From NCBI GenBank assembly GCA_022747635.1, contig JAKTNV010000001.1, positions 44,308,946 through 44,372,945 of the forward strand: a stretch of 64,000 nt of DNA. Reading direction: 5' to 3'. The translations under genes and the position numbers were made by a program. Below the pieces are notes generated by a model. The model worked only from the letters and a program-made list of their open reading frames with translations. It was not told the DNA's origin and searched no databases. This stretch comes from Hetaerina americana. Its lineage: Eukaryota > Arthropoda > Insecta > Odonata > Calopterygidae. Each line of letters starts with the position of its first letter. Within the stretch, counting starts at the first letter, position 1. This document shows, piece after piece, positions 23,241-36,612 of the stretch.

Positions 23241-25169
23241 TTAGGGTTTCGATCTGGTCCTAAAATCGTCCACGCTGTTTTTCATGTAAAAAGAATGAGA
23301 ACGGAGTCCTCTATGGGCCATTCCGCATCAGGTTGTGCTCATTAATGTCTATACGGAGCACAAAATTTCTCATTATTTGGAAAGAATATTTCCTCTCATT
23401 CGTTCTCTGGCATGAATTTACATAGATATTTAAATGAGAATAGGCGTAATCGATGATTTCAATGGATCACTCTGACGAAGAAATGAGCTTGGCGCGGATT
23501 CGGCGTTTTGGTCGTCTGCCCCAATAATAGCGTTCTGCTCCTAAATAATGGGAGTAAGTTTCGGAAACAAAAATTGGCAGCGTGAGCTTGATTTTAGTAC
23601 CGAGGAAAATTCAGTTGAATTTAATTGATTTTCACCTACAATTGTTGCTATGTTTAAAGTAGGATTATAGTTTATTTATTTTTGTTTATATTAGCGGTCG
23701 GTACATTTTATTAATTTATAGAAGCAGACCTCGAGAAGTTCTTCCATTTTACAGGTCTCATTTCGGATCATCCTGTATCGCCGAAATTAATGATAAATGA
23801 TAAAAATATTCAAATAATAAAAATAGCCCTGGCTTAAGATAATGATCAATTTGGAACCCGTGAGTATCGAGCATTAGTATGAGTTCGAGTGAAAGGAGTT
23901 GGAAGGATCGTATTTAAAATTTGCGAAAAATTTCCGATTACTTTTTACAAATTAGAAACGGGAAATAATGAAAGTAACGGATTAAAATGTTAAAGTGAAC
24001 TAAAATTCACACCAGGGATAAAACTTATTCTAATGAGGACAAAGTTTTGGACATCGAATAGACTCCAAGTCAATGTCCAACAAAAATTCTTAATTCCTTA
24101 AAACTGTCTCAATTTCTCTCGCATAACTTGGCAATGAAAATCAGTGACCGTATTATGTCAGTAATTCGAAGGCTTAGTCATTGAAACAAAATAGGAAATT
24201 CGCAGTTACGAAAGAAACTTGGTGTAAGCTGCAAATTCAACGTGGGTGGTCGTTTTTAGCCGTCCTGTACGGATGAATCAATCTATTTTATAACGCGAAA
24301 TTGATTTTTAAAACTCAGCTGTCTGTCAAAATCTCTCTATGGTACCCAAATAAAGTACATGCGCAATCATTCACCTTCGGCGGGATGCCGATCTCGCGCA
24401 AAAGATTTATAGCTTTTAGATTAGATGTATTTCGTTTTCATCGTTTATATAAGGGTATTTGAGTCAGCAAAACTTTAAGAAAAATACTTTTATAATTCAA
24501 TGCGGCCTGAAGACTCCGATAAAATAATTGGTGGTCTTTAATTGTTATCGCCATTCCAATCACTAAAGAACTCGATAATATATCATACCAATAGAGCTTT
24601 TTACCGTAAAATCATATGTTTTTTATTATATTAATGGAGTTCTATATGCCCAGACTCATAGTCATCACAACGCACATCAAATTTTTTTGATTAAAAATCA
24701 AGCGCAGCAAAGGTACAAAATTTAAGCACACAACCAACGAGAACCTCCCAGACCCAAGTTGAAACTGTAATCAAGTCTGCTACAATTCATACTTCCTTAC
24801 ATTTCCCGCCCTTCTGTACATTTTTCATAGTCCATATGCCCTTCATTGTCCATGCTTACGTAACGTACGCATCGCTTTCTCTTTTTTCACAGCCTTCAAC
24901 CTTACACTGCCAACATTACGCCACATATTTCGCTTTCTTAAATATTCTTTAGCTATCAACCTTCTGCATACTCCCGTCATAGGCTTAAGAAGAGTACTCT
25001 TTGTACACTGTAATGTCTAGAAATTATTCCATTTTTTTTTAATTTCGCAATTCTGATGAATGCGATAGAATTTTTAATGATCTGAGGAAGTTACAGTCTG
25101 AAGCTTTCAAATCTAGATAACGTCCCCATGAAAACCTATCGAATCAGGAAAAGCGATAAGGACTTCATC
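23241..25169. other. AT-rich non-coding DNA
   Basis: About 1.9 kb with no gene or recognisable repeat. Confidence 0.5.
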
Positions 25170-25900
25170 CGCAGCGTCTGAATCTCGGGCACGCCCCTCC
25201 CGGGTGACTGACTGCTCTCTCCACCCGAGAAATGAAACTCCGGCGCCAACAGTGACTCAGTCACTCCGTCCCTACGAAAACAAAAGAGGAAACGCCATGA
25301 TGGCTGGCCGCCCCGCCGAACGGGGCAGTCTCGAATCCGCCGGGTGATTTAAGGAGAAGCCCGTTCATTCCCCCGGAATGGAACGCGTCCAGACTCGGGC
25401 TCCGTCCCCCTCTCCGACCCCCGCCTCCGGCGTCGCCCCGTCGATGGGTCGAGAGAAGCGGGGGCGCTCACCCTGGTCCTTGGCCGCCGCCGCTGCATAC
25501 CTCTTTCATTGCCGCCGCGGGGAGACATTCCCTCTCCTTCGGGTAAACTCTCAATTCCTCTCCGCATCCAACCTTCCAGTCGACTGCCTTTCTCTCTATT
25601 CCTAATTTTCCCCACTCGTAAAACTATTTGTTCATTTTCTCTCTCCGTATTCGCTCCTCCGTCGACTCCATTCTTGGCCTGCACCCGCCTCCGACTGCCA
25701 CCCTTTGTCCGCCCCACCTAGCTTCCCCGCCCGCTCTTTTCTTACTCACGGATTCCCCCCCGGAAACTATGCACGGTGAGACGTTCTACCGGAGTAGATA
25801 GAGCGAAGACAGGCTGGCTCTTCGGGCCGGGCTTCGATCGATGGAGATGAAGACCGAATGCTAAGAGGAATGGAAGTCATCGAAAAGTAATATTTCCGAA
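25170..25900. promoter_or_regulatory. CpG-rich island, possible promoter
   Basis: This is the most CpG-dense non-exon stretch, with many CG dinucleotides between 25220 and 25520, set in AT-rich surroundings. Such islands often mark promoters or 5' exons in animals, although many insects lack classical CpG islands. Frames of 122 codons (minus) and 75 and 70 codons (plus) overlap each other and have no recognisable domains. A minus-strand start codon and splice donor inside it are listed separately. Confidence 0.35.
25472..25509 (-). CDS. Candidate first coding exon in CpG island
   Basis: On the minus strand an ATG with G at -3 encodes MKEVCSGGGQGP and is followed by a good splice donor (AGG then GTGAGC) after 38 bases, leaving phase 2. 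Its place inside the CpG-rich island fits a 5' exon. No downstream minus-strand exon was identified, and a GTATGC inside the frame could also act as a donor. The product cannot be named. Confidence 0.2.
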
Positions 25901-26948
25901 AAGTATATCTCCGGTTTTTATCGGAAGAGAAAAGCATCCCGGGATGCCAATAGGTACGCCTCGTGTCTTCTCTCGAGTGCCTATTACTTGAAGAAATACT
26001 CTACCACCGATACGGGAATAATTCGTGCTAGTTTGCACTGCGCTGGAAGAAAAGATATTTGCTCAATTTACTACGCAGGATTTCGAGAAAATTAAACTCT
26101 TTTCTTGTGGGCATATTTTATGGTTTCGAAATTTATATCAAGCATGAGGGGCCTAGACGTCATTTCTTTATTCGAACTGTAAGTAAAAGGAACGAAATGA
26201 ACGTAAATGTAAGAGTAGTCGGGAGGTGAAGTGCATGTATTACAATGACTGCAATAACAGATCAGTAAAATGGCTTCTTTATCCAAGGGTGTCAAATTGC
26301 AGTCCTACCGATTAAACACGATTTTTAATTGATCTCCAGGCTTTTTAGTTGTGAAGTAAAGTAGTTAGAGACTTCACTAGTACAAAATTTCGATTCTAAA
26401 TGTATTAGCTTTCCAAACTTGTCCTTTATGGATCCTAATTTGTGCATTGAAAAATATTTTGCTGTTAGCGGTAAATATGCTCACATTGAGAGTAATTAAA
26501 ATTAATGGGAAGATAGATCTCATGTTACCGAAATGAAATAGAATAAATGTGCCAACTTCGCAGCGTAGGAACTAATGGATCTAATGCCAGTCATTCTAGG
26601 GGACGAAAGATCTCCTCCAAACATCCTCTCTCTCCATTTCTTCATACTGTTTGCTTCAATGCGAACTTTGTGCACTTGGGCGAATAAAGAATCCTCTCTC
26701 AAAAGTCTCTGTTTCTTTCCGCTGTATGCGTCCATGCATCTCCCTCTCTCCTACTTGAGCCTCTCTAGATTCATCCCGCTTTACTGTTCGATTTCATTCA
26801 AGTGGCTCATATAATAAGGGAGACTCAACTTTTTTAGTATCTCAAAATTACGAACCTCTTCGGAGTGATAGTGTGCGTCTGTCTCCCTCTTCCCGTGAAC
26901 ATTTTTAAGTCCCAATTAACTATCGATCCCTTTCTGTTAATTTGTCAG
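25901..26948. other. Mixed non-coding DNA
   Basis: AT-rich, turning mildly pyrimidine-rich at 26610-26800. Frames of 60-80 codons on both strands lack domains. Confidence 0.45.
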
Positions 26949-26996
26949 AGATGCTACCTGATGTTTCTCCCTATCCGCTTCACAGAAGAAAATGAA
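26949..26996 (+). CDS. Candidate 48-base cassette exon
   Basis: A good acceptor (polypyrimidine stretch then TTTGTCAG) and a good donor (GAA then GTAAGTG) bracket exactly 16 codons, read as RCYLMFLPIRFTEENE. Both sides are phase 0, so the segment could be included or skipped without a frameshift. The peptide mixes hydrophobic and acidic residues as real exons do, but it is not recognised and has no confirmed neighbour. Confidence 0.25.
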
Positions 26997-29900
26997 GTAA
27001 GTGTAAGATGTTTTTCATTCGATGGTCATAGAAGTATACATAGAAGTATTGTTTAAGTATGAAACCCAAGGATCGCTTAAGGATGAATAGAGTTAGGTAA
27101 AAATCATAGATATCTCAAAATACTTAAGCATCTAGCCACACGAGTTTTGGCATTTCAGTGAAATGCTCATCGATATTATTTCCGGTCAAAGATTTTTATT
27201 AGTGTAATCATGCAACAGGTTAGCTGAAAATTGTAATTGAAATAAATCAAACTCCACTTTTTATCCTCTTCACTTACTCAAGCACTCATTTTGTGGTTGA
27301 GATGCCAGTGGTTCAATTGCTATCATACATTTCGTAATTTAATTTACTCAAATGTTTCCATTAGTAGCTCAATTTCAATAGGATTAATAGGATTGAAAAT
27401 ACTTCAAAATATACAATTTTGAGCCGCATTTAGGATTCCATTATAGCTGATGATATACTCCGACAAGATAACTTAATTAAATAACGTTTCGTCAGCGTTA
27501 TAACTTATTGAAAATTTTGACTTCGGTCAATATTATAACGTGGTCATATGAATTCATTTCCTACTTTTTACTTCAACGGTATCATTCTATTAATTACATT
27601 TAGCAATGGAAATAATAATTCAAAACATATCGCTAAAATTATGGTTTTGATTAAGTTTTTGAAAATAAACATGACTTTTAAAATAAATAATCGAGGACTA
27701 AGTATTTTAACAGAGATATTGACTCGGATTTAACGAGCGTGGAAGCAGGATTGCTTCATTTCGTCAAAATGGAGAAACATCCTCGGACGAACAGTTGGAG
27801 AAAATCTGTTCAACAATTAATCAGTATCTTCCAATGTGCCCATTTAGGTACAATAATTTTTAATAAGATACAAATAATGATAATTTCAGGGGAACTATGA
27901 AATAATATGCATCTGACTAATAGACTTAATTTGTATATAAACATTTGCTGTATCTCTTTAAGCATGTTTACTATAATATCAAAATTTCAAAATAATTTAT
28001 AATGACCCTATAATGTATTATACTCGATGCATGTTTCTTATTTCATCAAAAGGCTTTACAATATTTAGACAAATGGAAGTGGTGCCAACACTAATGCTTT
28101 TAATGTAGTTATCTATGTTATTATTTCGCATGAGCTTTATTATTTCAGTGTCGATTACACCTCTAAGATGTATTAAGGTCCATTATTGTTCAATACTACA
28201 TTCTTTATAAGTTTGATTTATGACGATGTAATTCGGAGGCTTAGTTTATTCCTGAGATTGTGTTAATGTAGAAAGAAGAAACTATTGACTGAAAATATAT
28301 ACTGATGAGGCCACAGAAGAAAGCAATGAAGAAAGCTCTTTCAGATATTTCTGATGGAATTATTTCATTGTGCTAGAAAATACTATTATTGTATATCCAT
28401 AATATTCCTTTTGATTTACGACCAAAAAATATTACAAAATAACACATTCAGGTGACTACATAACAAGCAAAAAATTCTGGTGTATACAAGCAAGCATTCA
28501 GGTGAATACATAATAAAATATTCAGGGAAGACGTAAGTCCGTCGTAACATATCCATAGAATGAGAGAGAGGGATAGCTTCTCTCTTGGTATATTTTTGTA
28601 ATGATTCAATACGAGAGACGCTGGCAGTTCAAGATTTTGAGCGAAACTAGTCGGTACTAGATGGACAACTTCCTGTGTATGCTGGCTTTCCTTGTGCTGC
28701 TAGAGCACTTGACGAAGGAAACAGTCCTAGGAATAATTGAATCATCCCTAAATATGCCAAGAGTGACGTGATCTCCCACTATCTTCATCTCCTCCTAAGT
28801 AAACGTTTTTATTTCTGTCGCATTTTTTTCAATTTTCTCAAAAATCAAGAATAAAAAATGTCAGAAACAGCTTGATGCAAACGTCTATTCTTTAAAGTCA
28901 TGTCACAGAAATCTTAATTAATGCTTTGCGGTCTGATTTTTTATTTGACTGCTGATAAAATATAAGTATTTTTGCCATCACTAGGTATCGTCGTGTCGAC
29001 GTATCATCATATTTGATATAAGACCCAATTTTTATTTAATATATGACATATTTATAATATGAAAACTGGGTAACTCCTTTATTTATTTGAATTATTTATT
29101 TAAAATATATTTGATGAATTTATTTCTGACTAAGGAAAAAATCATTCCAGAGATCTTTAATTTTTTTAAAGAAATTACTAACATGTTTGAAAGTTACATT
29201 GCAAGTACATTATTGTGGACTATGTTTTTCTCCCGCAATAAATCCTATTCAAACTTTTTTAAATCAAATGAGGGCCGCTGTTCCTCTTTGTTTGAGTGAG
29301 CGAAGTTACCAACCACCCACGTGGCGATCGATAATATTAATTGCTTCAAACCCCTGCTATCAAACTAAAGAAAAAGGAATAAGTTGAGCAAAATTAAAAG
29401 ATTCCAAACATTCTAAGACTCAATGAAAAATCATGCCATAATTAACAAAAGCCATTCATTCACCTGCAAGAAGTATAGCCTATTTATAGTGCAAAGTGTA
29501 ACTATTAGATTTAATACAGGAAATGGAAACAGAGAAGGGTTAGTACAAATAACTCAAGTTAGCTTAGAAGCCACCGGTAAAAAGCTACAGAGGCGTCACG
29601 TAGAAACAGTGATTGTCCAACTTTATTGACCTTATCCTTTTTAATAAAGGCAAAAGAACCCATAGTCAAAGCACTTACCGCGTTACTCTGTGCTTAGGGA
29701 CACAATACACATGTACAAGACGTAATCATTTGATTCAGCTAAGGTGTATAGCCCATCAGCGAAGCACATGCTTTACGTATATTCACTGTCCATGGAGCTT
29801 TAACTTTTCATTTATCATTCGGGTTAAAAGGTTTTGAGAGGAATAAAGTCCTTACCTTTACCCAGCGTTTTTTCTCATAAGGTTAACAAACAGTTACCAT

Positions 29901-31010
29901 CGGGTAGGTATCTCATTGGAAATTAATTTGACCATATGGGAAATAAAAATTTGGTGGTTGTTAATTTCCTATCTATATACATAATTCACGAAAATTTTTA
30001 CTGTAAATAAAAGTCATGACATATAATAAGTAGGAATAAATGCAAATTTAATTGATTTGAATCCAGAATTGCGCCAGTAGCAATTAAAACAATATCCAGT
30101 TCGCTCACGCCTGCATCAGATGAAAAACGCCTTCAACTTAGATTTTTGTCAAATAGGGGAATAGGAAGCAGTCTGAACTATAGAAAGGATGACGGATACG
30201 CTTCACATTGATTTTTGTGAGACATTCAGCGACAATGTTTGCGACGTACAGCCGTGAATTATCGTGGTGCAGCAGCCTGTTACTTTGAAACTTAAACAAT
30301 TGCGATTGATATGGGTTCGCAGAATTTTCAGTGCATTCCTATAGCTGACTCAAGTTATAGTTATGTGTGCTAGTAATACATGCTGATATACCATTCCCTG
30401 AATGTCATAAAATTATATGACAATTACTTTTCGTTTTATATTCCCAATTATAATTCTATTGATTCTTAATACTTATGGCGACTTGCTTTAATTTTCTTCA
30501 GTATCATGCAAAATACATCATGTAATATTCTCAAGTATATTTTAACACAGTTAGTACTATATTTTATATTAAAAACTTGCCACCTAAATTTTACAATGTC
30601 TAATTTTCACGAATATTTACAACTCCTCCTATGTTAGAAGTTGTACAAGATGTCACAGTCAAAACGTGAGTTAATATTTTTAAAACTAAAAAGGTCATGT
30701 TAGAAATTTTTTCACCATTGCGTCCATAATATCGTGCAGCTGGGCTGGATCAGTAGAGTCAGTCAGTATATGTGTTTGAGCTCGATTGGCGAAGTCTTAA
30801 AGAATTGCTGGAGCCACATGTAAAAGTAACAATTTTATCAGTGGACTCCTCGGAGGGACTTTGATGTACATCAAATTATTTTGTAATGTAAATTCATGAA
30901 AAATAAAAATATCGTTATCCCTTGCCAAAATTCAAATACAAGTGACCGTAAGAAAGAGAAAATCCAGGTTTTTTCGGTTCTGCATAATTTATTTTTGAAC
31001 TGTTTCATCC
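26997..31010. other. AT-rich desert
   Basis: About 4 kb of AT-rich sequence. The open frames are short (60-74 codons) and have no domain. A direct repeat of the words ATTCAGGTGA and TACATAA occurs at about 28447-28463 and 28496-28511. I see nothing else. Confidence 0.5.
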
Positions 31011-31940
31011 AGGATCAAGGACAGATACCAAAAAACGATGATCCTTTGTGAAAAGTGAAGGAATGCATTATGGCAGAGTGGAGGGCCCTTAAAAGGGGAT
31101 GGGAGTGAAGGAGAACCAGAAGAGAAGAGGCCTGGGGTGAGTCGGCGGGCACTCCTTTTGATTCGACCGAATGAAGTGCGTCTGCCAAGTGTCGCCAGGC
31201 AGTCGTTGTGACGTAAGGAGTGGAACGAAGGGCTATTCTCCAGCGCTCACTCTCTCTCACTTTCTCTATCTCCCCCCCCCCCCAAATGGGTGCGAGAGGT
31301 GGAGGAGGGGAAGGAAAGAGCGCCGCGATGATGCACGAACAGCAGGAGAAGGCTCGTGCGTGTTCACGTTGTTAATTCCCCCCCATGAGGAGGGTGTCTG
31401 GGTGAGGTTGAGGGTGGGTGGTGGAGGAGGGAAGAGAGAGGAGTTAAAGCAGGAATCTACCGGGCAGGAATCGAGCGAAGAGCGGGAGATATGGCAGGAA
31501 GGGAAATGTAGTGATAAGGGGGACATTTTTTCCACGCGAAATTTCCTCCACTCCTCCACAGGTGAAGGGACGAGGAAGATGCCGAGTCCGGAGAGAGGAA
31601 TGGGGAGGGATGAATCCATTCTACCCCAGCACCCTTCCCGCCGTCTCTCCATCCAAAAGTCTCTCGTCTGCTTCCCCATCTCCCTGAAAGCACGACGAGA
31701 GACCACTTGTGAGGACACCCACGCTTCATGGCTTTTATCACATCCTGGCCAGCGCTATGTTCCTCACCACTAAGTCCCTTACTCTTTTCGTTCTCTGTGA
31801 TCTCCGCCTCACTTCCTCATAGTCTCCATCTTCCCTCCCCTCTCTGTGCTCCTCTTCGCTGAGCCTCTTTGTCTCGCGTCACGTTCCTTATTACTTTTCC
31901 AACTACTTCCCATCCCTCGGTCATCGTGCTCATCCAAGAA
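31011..31940. repeat. Purine-rich island with poly-C run
   Basis: The plus strand is G/A-rich from about 31060 to 31620 and then becomes C/T-rich to about 31940. It has a C-run at about 31271-31283 and several G-runs near 31385-31430. Frames of 200 codons (plus, 31171-31773) and 150 and 94 codons (minus) cover the same bases and are low complexity. I do not call a protein. Confidence 0.5.
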
Positions 31941-32459
31941 CCCCGTCCTGTTCGTCAAGCCTGCCATCTTCTCGTTTGCTTCCGATATGTCGATGCGTTT
32001 CATATTTGGTATCCTTTTTTACATGGGAGTGAAGATCATATTGTTTTTGTGTAGCTGGCGGAAATTCCACATGAAAAAACGTTCCGAATACGTTATTTGC
32101 GGGACAGTCCAAGCCTGGGAAATTATTTGATATTCTCGCAATTTTCCCTGTTTAAAAAATATTAAATTTCTTACAAACTTCGTTAACTGTATTTTTAAAT
32201 GTATTAAATGCCTTTTAGTATTCATTGAAAATTTGATAAAATGGTGGGCTCGGAGAATTATTATTACGTGATGTAACCAGAGACTTCTTTAGTAGTGACT
32301 TCCTCTTGGTCGTGTCCTAAAACCCAGAAATAGCTAGTCATACTTTTTCATGGACTTGTGTAAGAATATTTTTCTCTTAGTATTGACATGCTACGGTGCG
32401 AAGAGTTGAGATTTTTTTCAGTTTTCCAGGCGTACTGCTGTAAAATTTCATTCCAAGGC
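31941..32459. other. AT-rich non-coding DNA
   Basis: Nothing supported. Confidence 0.45.
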
Positions 32460-33230
32460 TCGGCCCCCATTTTTCCTTGTGCATTATCTCAGGACCCCGC
32501 GCCACAGCTGAGACTCGACAAGTTCAAAATGTCCTCCCTTTCCCTCCCTCGCCTACCCGCGAATCCCTTGCTCATACTTTCCTCATTCCTTACCCTCCTC
32601 CCCACAAACCACACGCCCACCCTTCCACCTTCCATCTCACCCTCACTCCTACCTAGCGTTCCTCGGTGCTTCATTTCACTTTTCCCGAGGAAACTTTTTT
32701 CCCTCCCCAAATGTTTGGACAGAGAGAGTGATATAGAGTTGCGAGTCGACCCTCCTCCCCCGGACCACCGCTTATTTATTTCTCCCCTCTCCTTCGCCCC
32801 CTTTCCACATGCAGTCGCCGAGGAGAGAGAGAGAGGAAGAGAGAAAAGGGAGATTGCATCCCCCCGATAGTGTGTGCCGCTGGGAACCGCGGACGAGGGA
32901 GGAGGGCGAGGGAAGCGGAGACTCAAGCGAACGGATGCGGTGCCTCCGAGGGAGAAGTGGCGAGGGCGGGATTCGCCGTTGGTTTTTGCGCTGTGCCCAT
33001 TCCCGCGGCTCCCTTGTTTCGCTGCGGTCGTCAAAATGAGACGGTGGACCTCCCCCTTGGTTGCTTAGTCTACTTTCCACCGAGTTCACTCTCTTTTTTC
33101 TATTTGTTGACATTCCGTCCTCATATGCTTTTTGCTGCAAGAAAAAAATAAGGCCCAGGTGTTTTCGAGCACGGTGGAAAGAGGAAAGCTTCCGCCCAGG
33201 GGACGGCTGTAAAATTTAGACCAGTGAGTA
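32460..33230. repeat. Pyrimidine then purine/CpG-rich island
   Basis: C/T-rich at 32500-32810, switching to a purine- and CpG-rich segment at 32815-33030. A donor-like GTGAGT at 33223 follows. The 181-codon minus-strand frame (32489-33034) and 160-codon plus-strand frame (32388-32870) oppose each other and are Ser/Arg/Gly/Pro-rich without domains. The sharp strand switch and CpGs could mark a promoter; there is no direct proof. Confidence 0.4.
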
Positions 33231-34470
33231 AAATCTTTCTGAGGATACACGACGCTTATTAACGCACGCTCAGGATTTGTTTCCTTAATATTGTCCCTGC
33301 TGTTCTCTCTTTCGTCGACAAGTGTAATAATCCTTCAGACTTACGTGATGACGGTAGCACTAGGAAATGTGGAACAAACGGGCTAGATTAATAAACAATG
33401 ATTTCGAGGAATTACGTTCGTTTTAATTAAAAATATCTTGGTCGTTTTATGAAACATGTTTTATAGCAGAGAGGGAGTAAAAACGCTTTGAACCCCGCAA
33501 TATTAAAGCCGGGCTGTAGGCGGTTTATATAAACGTCACTTCATATAATTTTAAATGAGTGAACGAGGATTCGTTTTCGGAATATACGAGTCATTTTTTC
33601 GTATTAGTTTTTTTTTAGTTTCAGAACTTTGATCAGAAAAAATATTAAGCCGTAAAATTGTTAATTCATAATTTATTGTATATGATTTAGCTTCTTTGAA
33701 TAAAAAGGATCTTTTCAGCAAAGGTTAATTTATAACCTCTAAAACGTAAAATAGATTTAAAAAATTTGATGAAGCAAAATGCTGACCTAAATTTTGATAC
33801 ATCCGCCTTGTGAGAATTTCTGGGAAACACCATCATTATTTAAATAGCATTGACATCGTTGAAATAATTCAAAAGATAGAGTATAAGTTCCTGTTGTGAA
33901 CAAATCCTTGCTCTCAAATCCTCTTTTTTATTTGAAATTTCTTTTTGGTGAGGATAAGCAAAGACTTTACGCATTGCACTGAAAAATGGAAGAAAATCAG
34001 CCTCAAGCAGGATCTAAATCATTTTCCTTTTCGGAATGCTTCCACGCGTACCCATCAAACGGTACTTCTTTCCTTCAATCAAGCGTATTACGGCACTATT
34101 TTTCTTTATTTAACTTTTGAAGTTAATTAATGGACAAAATGATAAAATGTAGTTGTATAACCCGTGATGCCTAATCAGTGGTAAATGAACACCAACTAGC
34201 AGGAAGGTTATTGCTGCTAACTATAGTTGCAGAGAAAATAAATGTGAACAGAACGGCCAATGTTAACTTTTTATGAAATTTAAAGAATTTAATTATAACC
34301 ACTTTAAAAAACGTTGGAAACAAATCCAATACTTCTGAAGATAGATAATTTAATATGAGAGGAAATGGTAAACTTCAAAGATCTTATGACATTTGGTTGT
34401 GGTGCTGATTGCAATGATGTGGAAGATGTTTTATTGTTTTTAAAAGAAAATAATGCCTATACGCCTATAT
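33231..34470. other. AT-rich non-coding DNA
   Basis: Nothing supported. Confidence 0.5.
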
Positions 34471-34471
34471 A

Positions 34472-34474
<3 letters not shown>

Positions 34475-34524
<50 letters not shown>

Positions 34525-34563
34525 GAAAATGAAATATGCCTATATATTTTATATATATATATA
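34475..34563. repeat. TA microsatellite, two blocks
   Basis: An uninterrupted TA run at about 34475-34517 is followed, after a short AT-rich spacer, by a second TA block at about 34548-34563. ATGCCTATA words precede each block, suggesting local duplication by slippage. Confidence 0.85.
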
Positions 34564-35784
34564 AGGTTTTAACGCTTTTTTTACGTTTTCCGTGAGAATT
34601 CAGCCTTTTTAAAATACTGTAAAGTAGATATAATTTGCACGATTAAACGCAGTAGCAAAACTTGTTTGAGCAGAGAGTTAACGTCCAATTGCCTGAACTG
34701 CGGTCCCCACTCACCGGACGACATTGATGCTGAATGAGCCGGAAGACGCAAGGGGTTATGCATGTTTGGACTCATTCACTTAAAATAGAGTTTATCCGTC
34801 AGATTAAGACCTGGCGGGAATATTTCCGACGCCCTTAGTCACGGTCAGTGACTCCATGCTATGCTCGCTCCTATCTACATTGAGATTAATCACTCGGTTA
34901 GGATTTAATAAATACCTTTGCTCATCCAATCCTGCGAAGTAAATTAACCCTGGTTCTCAGCAGTTCATTCATTTCTAGCGTAGAACGGATGTTGGCTAAT
35001 TACTGGGCTGTATGCTATTAAGTACGGCAAGCCATATGCTCCGAGACAGGCTAAACGCTGCAATGAAAAAACTTAAAGCATTAAAAATGAGCTTTTAACA
35101 TTCTGGTTTGAATTATAGTAAATTTATTCATTATTTATCATTAGCAAAACGTAGCTGTCGATGATTTCAAACAATTATTATCTGATTGTAGGGTAATTAA
35201 TATGAGGAAATGAAAATTTTGATTACCAACTATAAATGACTTCCAATCATTTGTAAAAAAATATGGTATGACCATTTTCCTCTTTAAAGGGTTTAAATTG
35301 CCTTACCTAATAATTTTCCGGTATCGCATTGATTTACTTTTTATGAATGCATTTTAGCAAGTAGTTGTGATGAACTTGGACGCAAAAGTTTTATAATTGA
35401 TATGTAAATTCATTATAAATCGTATTTTACCCGTCAGAATACTTACATTGTAGAAGTCATCGACAGTTGAACTACCTATACTGGTAACATTCATAAAAAA
35501 ACAATAATACTTTAAGTATTGTTTTTAACTACTGCCGCTCTTTGGAAAAAAAATAATGTTTCCAACATTTCACCTAAATAGGGAAATAAAACTTGGAAAA
35601 TATAAACTGATAATTTATTTTTTATGGTTTATTTTAAATAACTCTAATATTATTCTGATTGTTTTCTCGGTTGCTTAACGATGAAATACTATATTAGTGC
35701 ATAAGCGGTCCGTGTAAATCAGCCACACTGAAATAAGATCGATCCCGAGAGAAATTCGTCTTATCTTTTAAACTCTCTTCCCTC
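34564..35784. other. AT-rich non-coding DNA
   Basis: Nothing supported. Confidence 0.5.
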
Positions 35785-36305
35785 TCCGGCGCATAATGAA
35801 AATGTTAGCGCCGCAAACAGCGCTCCACCACTTTCGATTTGCACTCAAACTCTCGTTTGCCATCTCCATGGTAGTGCCCGCCACTCATCCACCCCGTCTC
35901 GCCTCCCACTCTTCCATCATCCTCACAAACTATCTCCTCGGAGACGTCCCCCTCCCACTATCTCCTCGTGTGCAACCCCCTCTTCCCTCTCCACCATGGA
36001 TTCCTCAAGACGCAATCTTCCCTTTTCACTCCATTTTTAAACCCTCTAGCTATTTTTTATTGCCCACAAAGGAGATACCCTCTATCCCTCCATCCTCTCG
36101 TCCACTCCATGACCACGAATTCACACGAGCTGTCTTTCGTTTCCATACTCTCTTTTATTACCTCTCCTTTCCGCTCCCTTTTCTCCTTCGTCCTCTGTCC
36201 CACACATTACCCCATTCATCCTTCCTTCCCGCTCCTCGGACCTTAGTGCTTCCTCCTCATCCCTTGGACAACTGGATCCGCTTGCACCGCCACTGTGTTT
36301 CTTAA
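35785..36305 (+). repeat. Pyrimidine-rich island
   Basis: Strong C/T bias on the plus strand. The 169-codon plus-strand frame (35796-36305) is Pro/Ser/Leu/Phe-rich with no domain and is shadowed by another 92-codon frame. It ends about 90 bases before the mariner copy. Confidence 0.5.
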
Positions 36306-36493
36306 CGTATCTAATGCGAGAATGTATTTGCACTCTGTTATGACTTAATTAATATTATTTCCCAGGATTCGGTGTCAAAATTCTTGTAAAAGTACGAGGG
36401 TCATCCGGAAAGTAGTACCCGTTCGTGAAATAAAGACACAAAAGTAAATATTAACAAACATAAAAAATTTTATTTGAAAGAGGATACTTTAAA

Positions 36494-36612
36494 CTACTTC
36501 TCAACATAATCTCCAAGCAAATTAAGGCATTTGTCATAACGTGTGACAAGTTTCTGTATTCCTGCTGCATAGTCCTTCGCCGCCAGCTCATTGAGATACG
36601 CGAGGGACCCAT
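36494..36612 (-). pseudogene. Mariner transposase C-terminal fragment, copy 1
   Basis: In a different frame from the N-terminal piece, the last 39 or so codons of the transposase survive, starting near DGSLAYLNELAAKDY and ending GDYVEK before a stop, as typical mariners do. The deletion joins the two halves at about 36603-36612 with a frameshift. The third catalytic aspartate lies upstream of what survives, so this segment is not functional alone. Confidence 0.8.

Noticed and set aside
31171..31773. 200-codon plus-strand open frame
   Set aside because: Low-complexity Gly/Arg/Glu composition from a purine-rich island, with opposing frames over the same bases.
32489..33034. 181-codon minus-strand open frame
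   Set aside because: Ser/Arg/Gly-rich translation of a pyrimidine-to-purine island, with competing frames.
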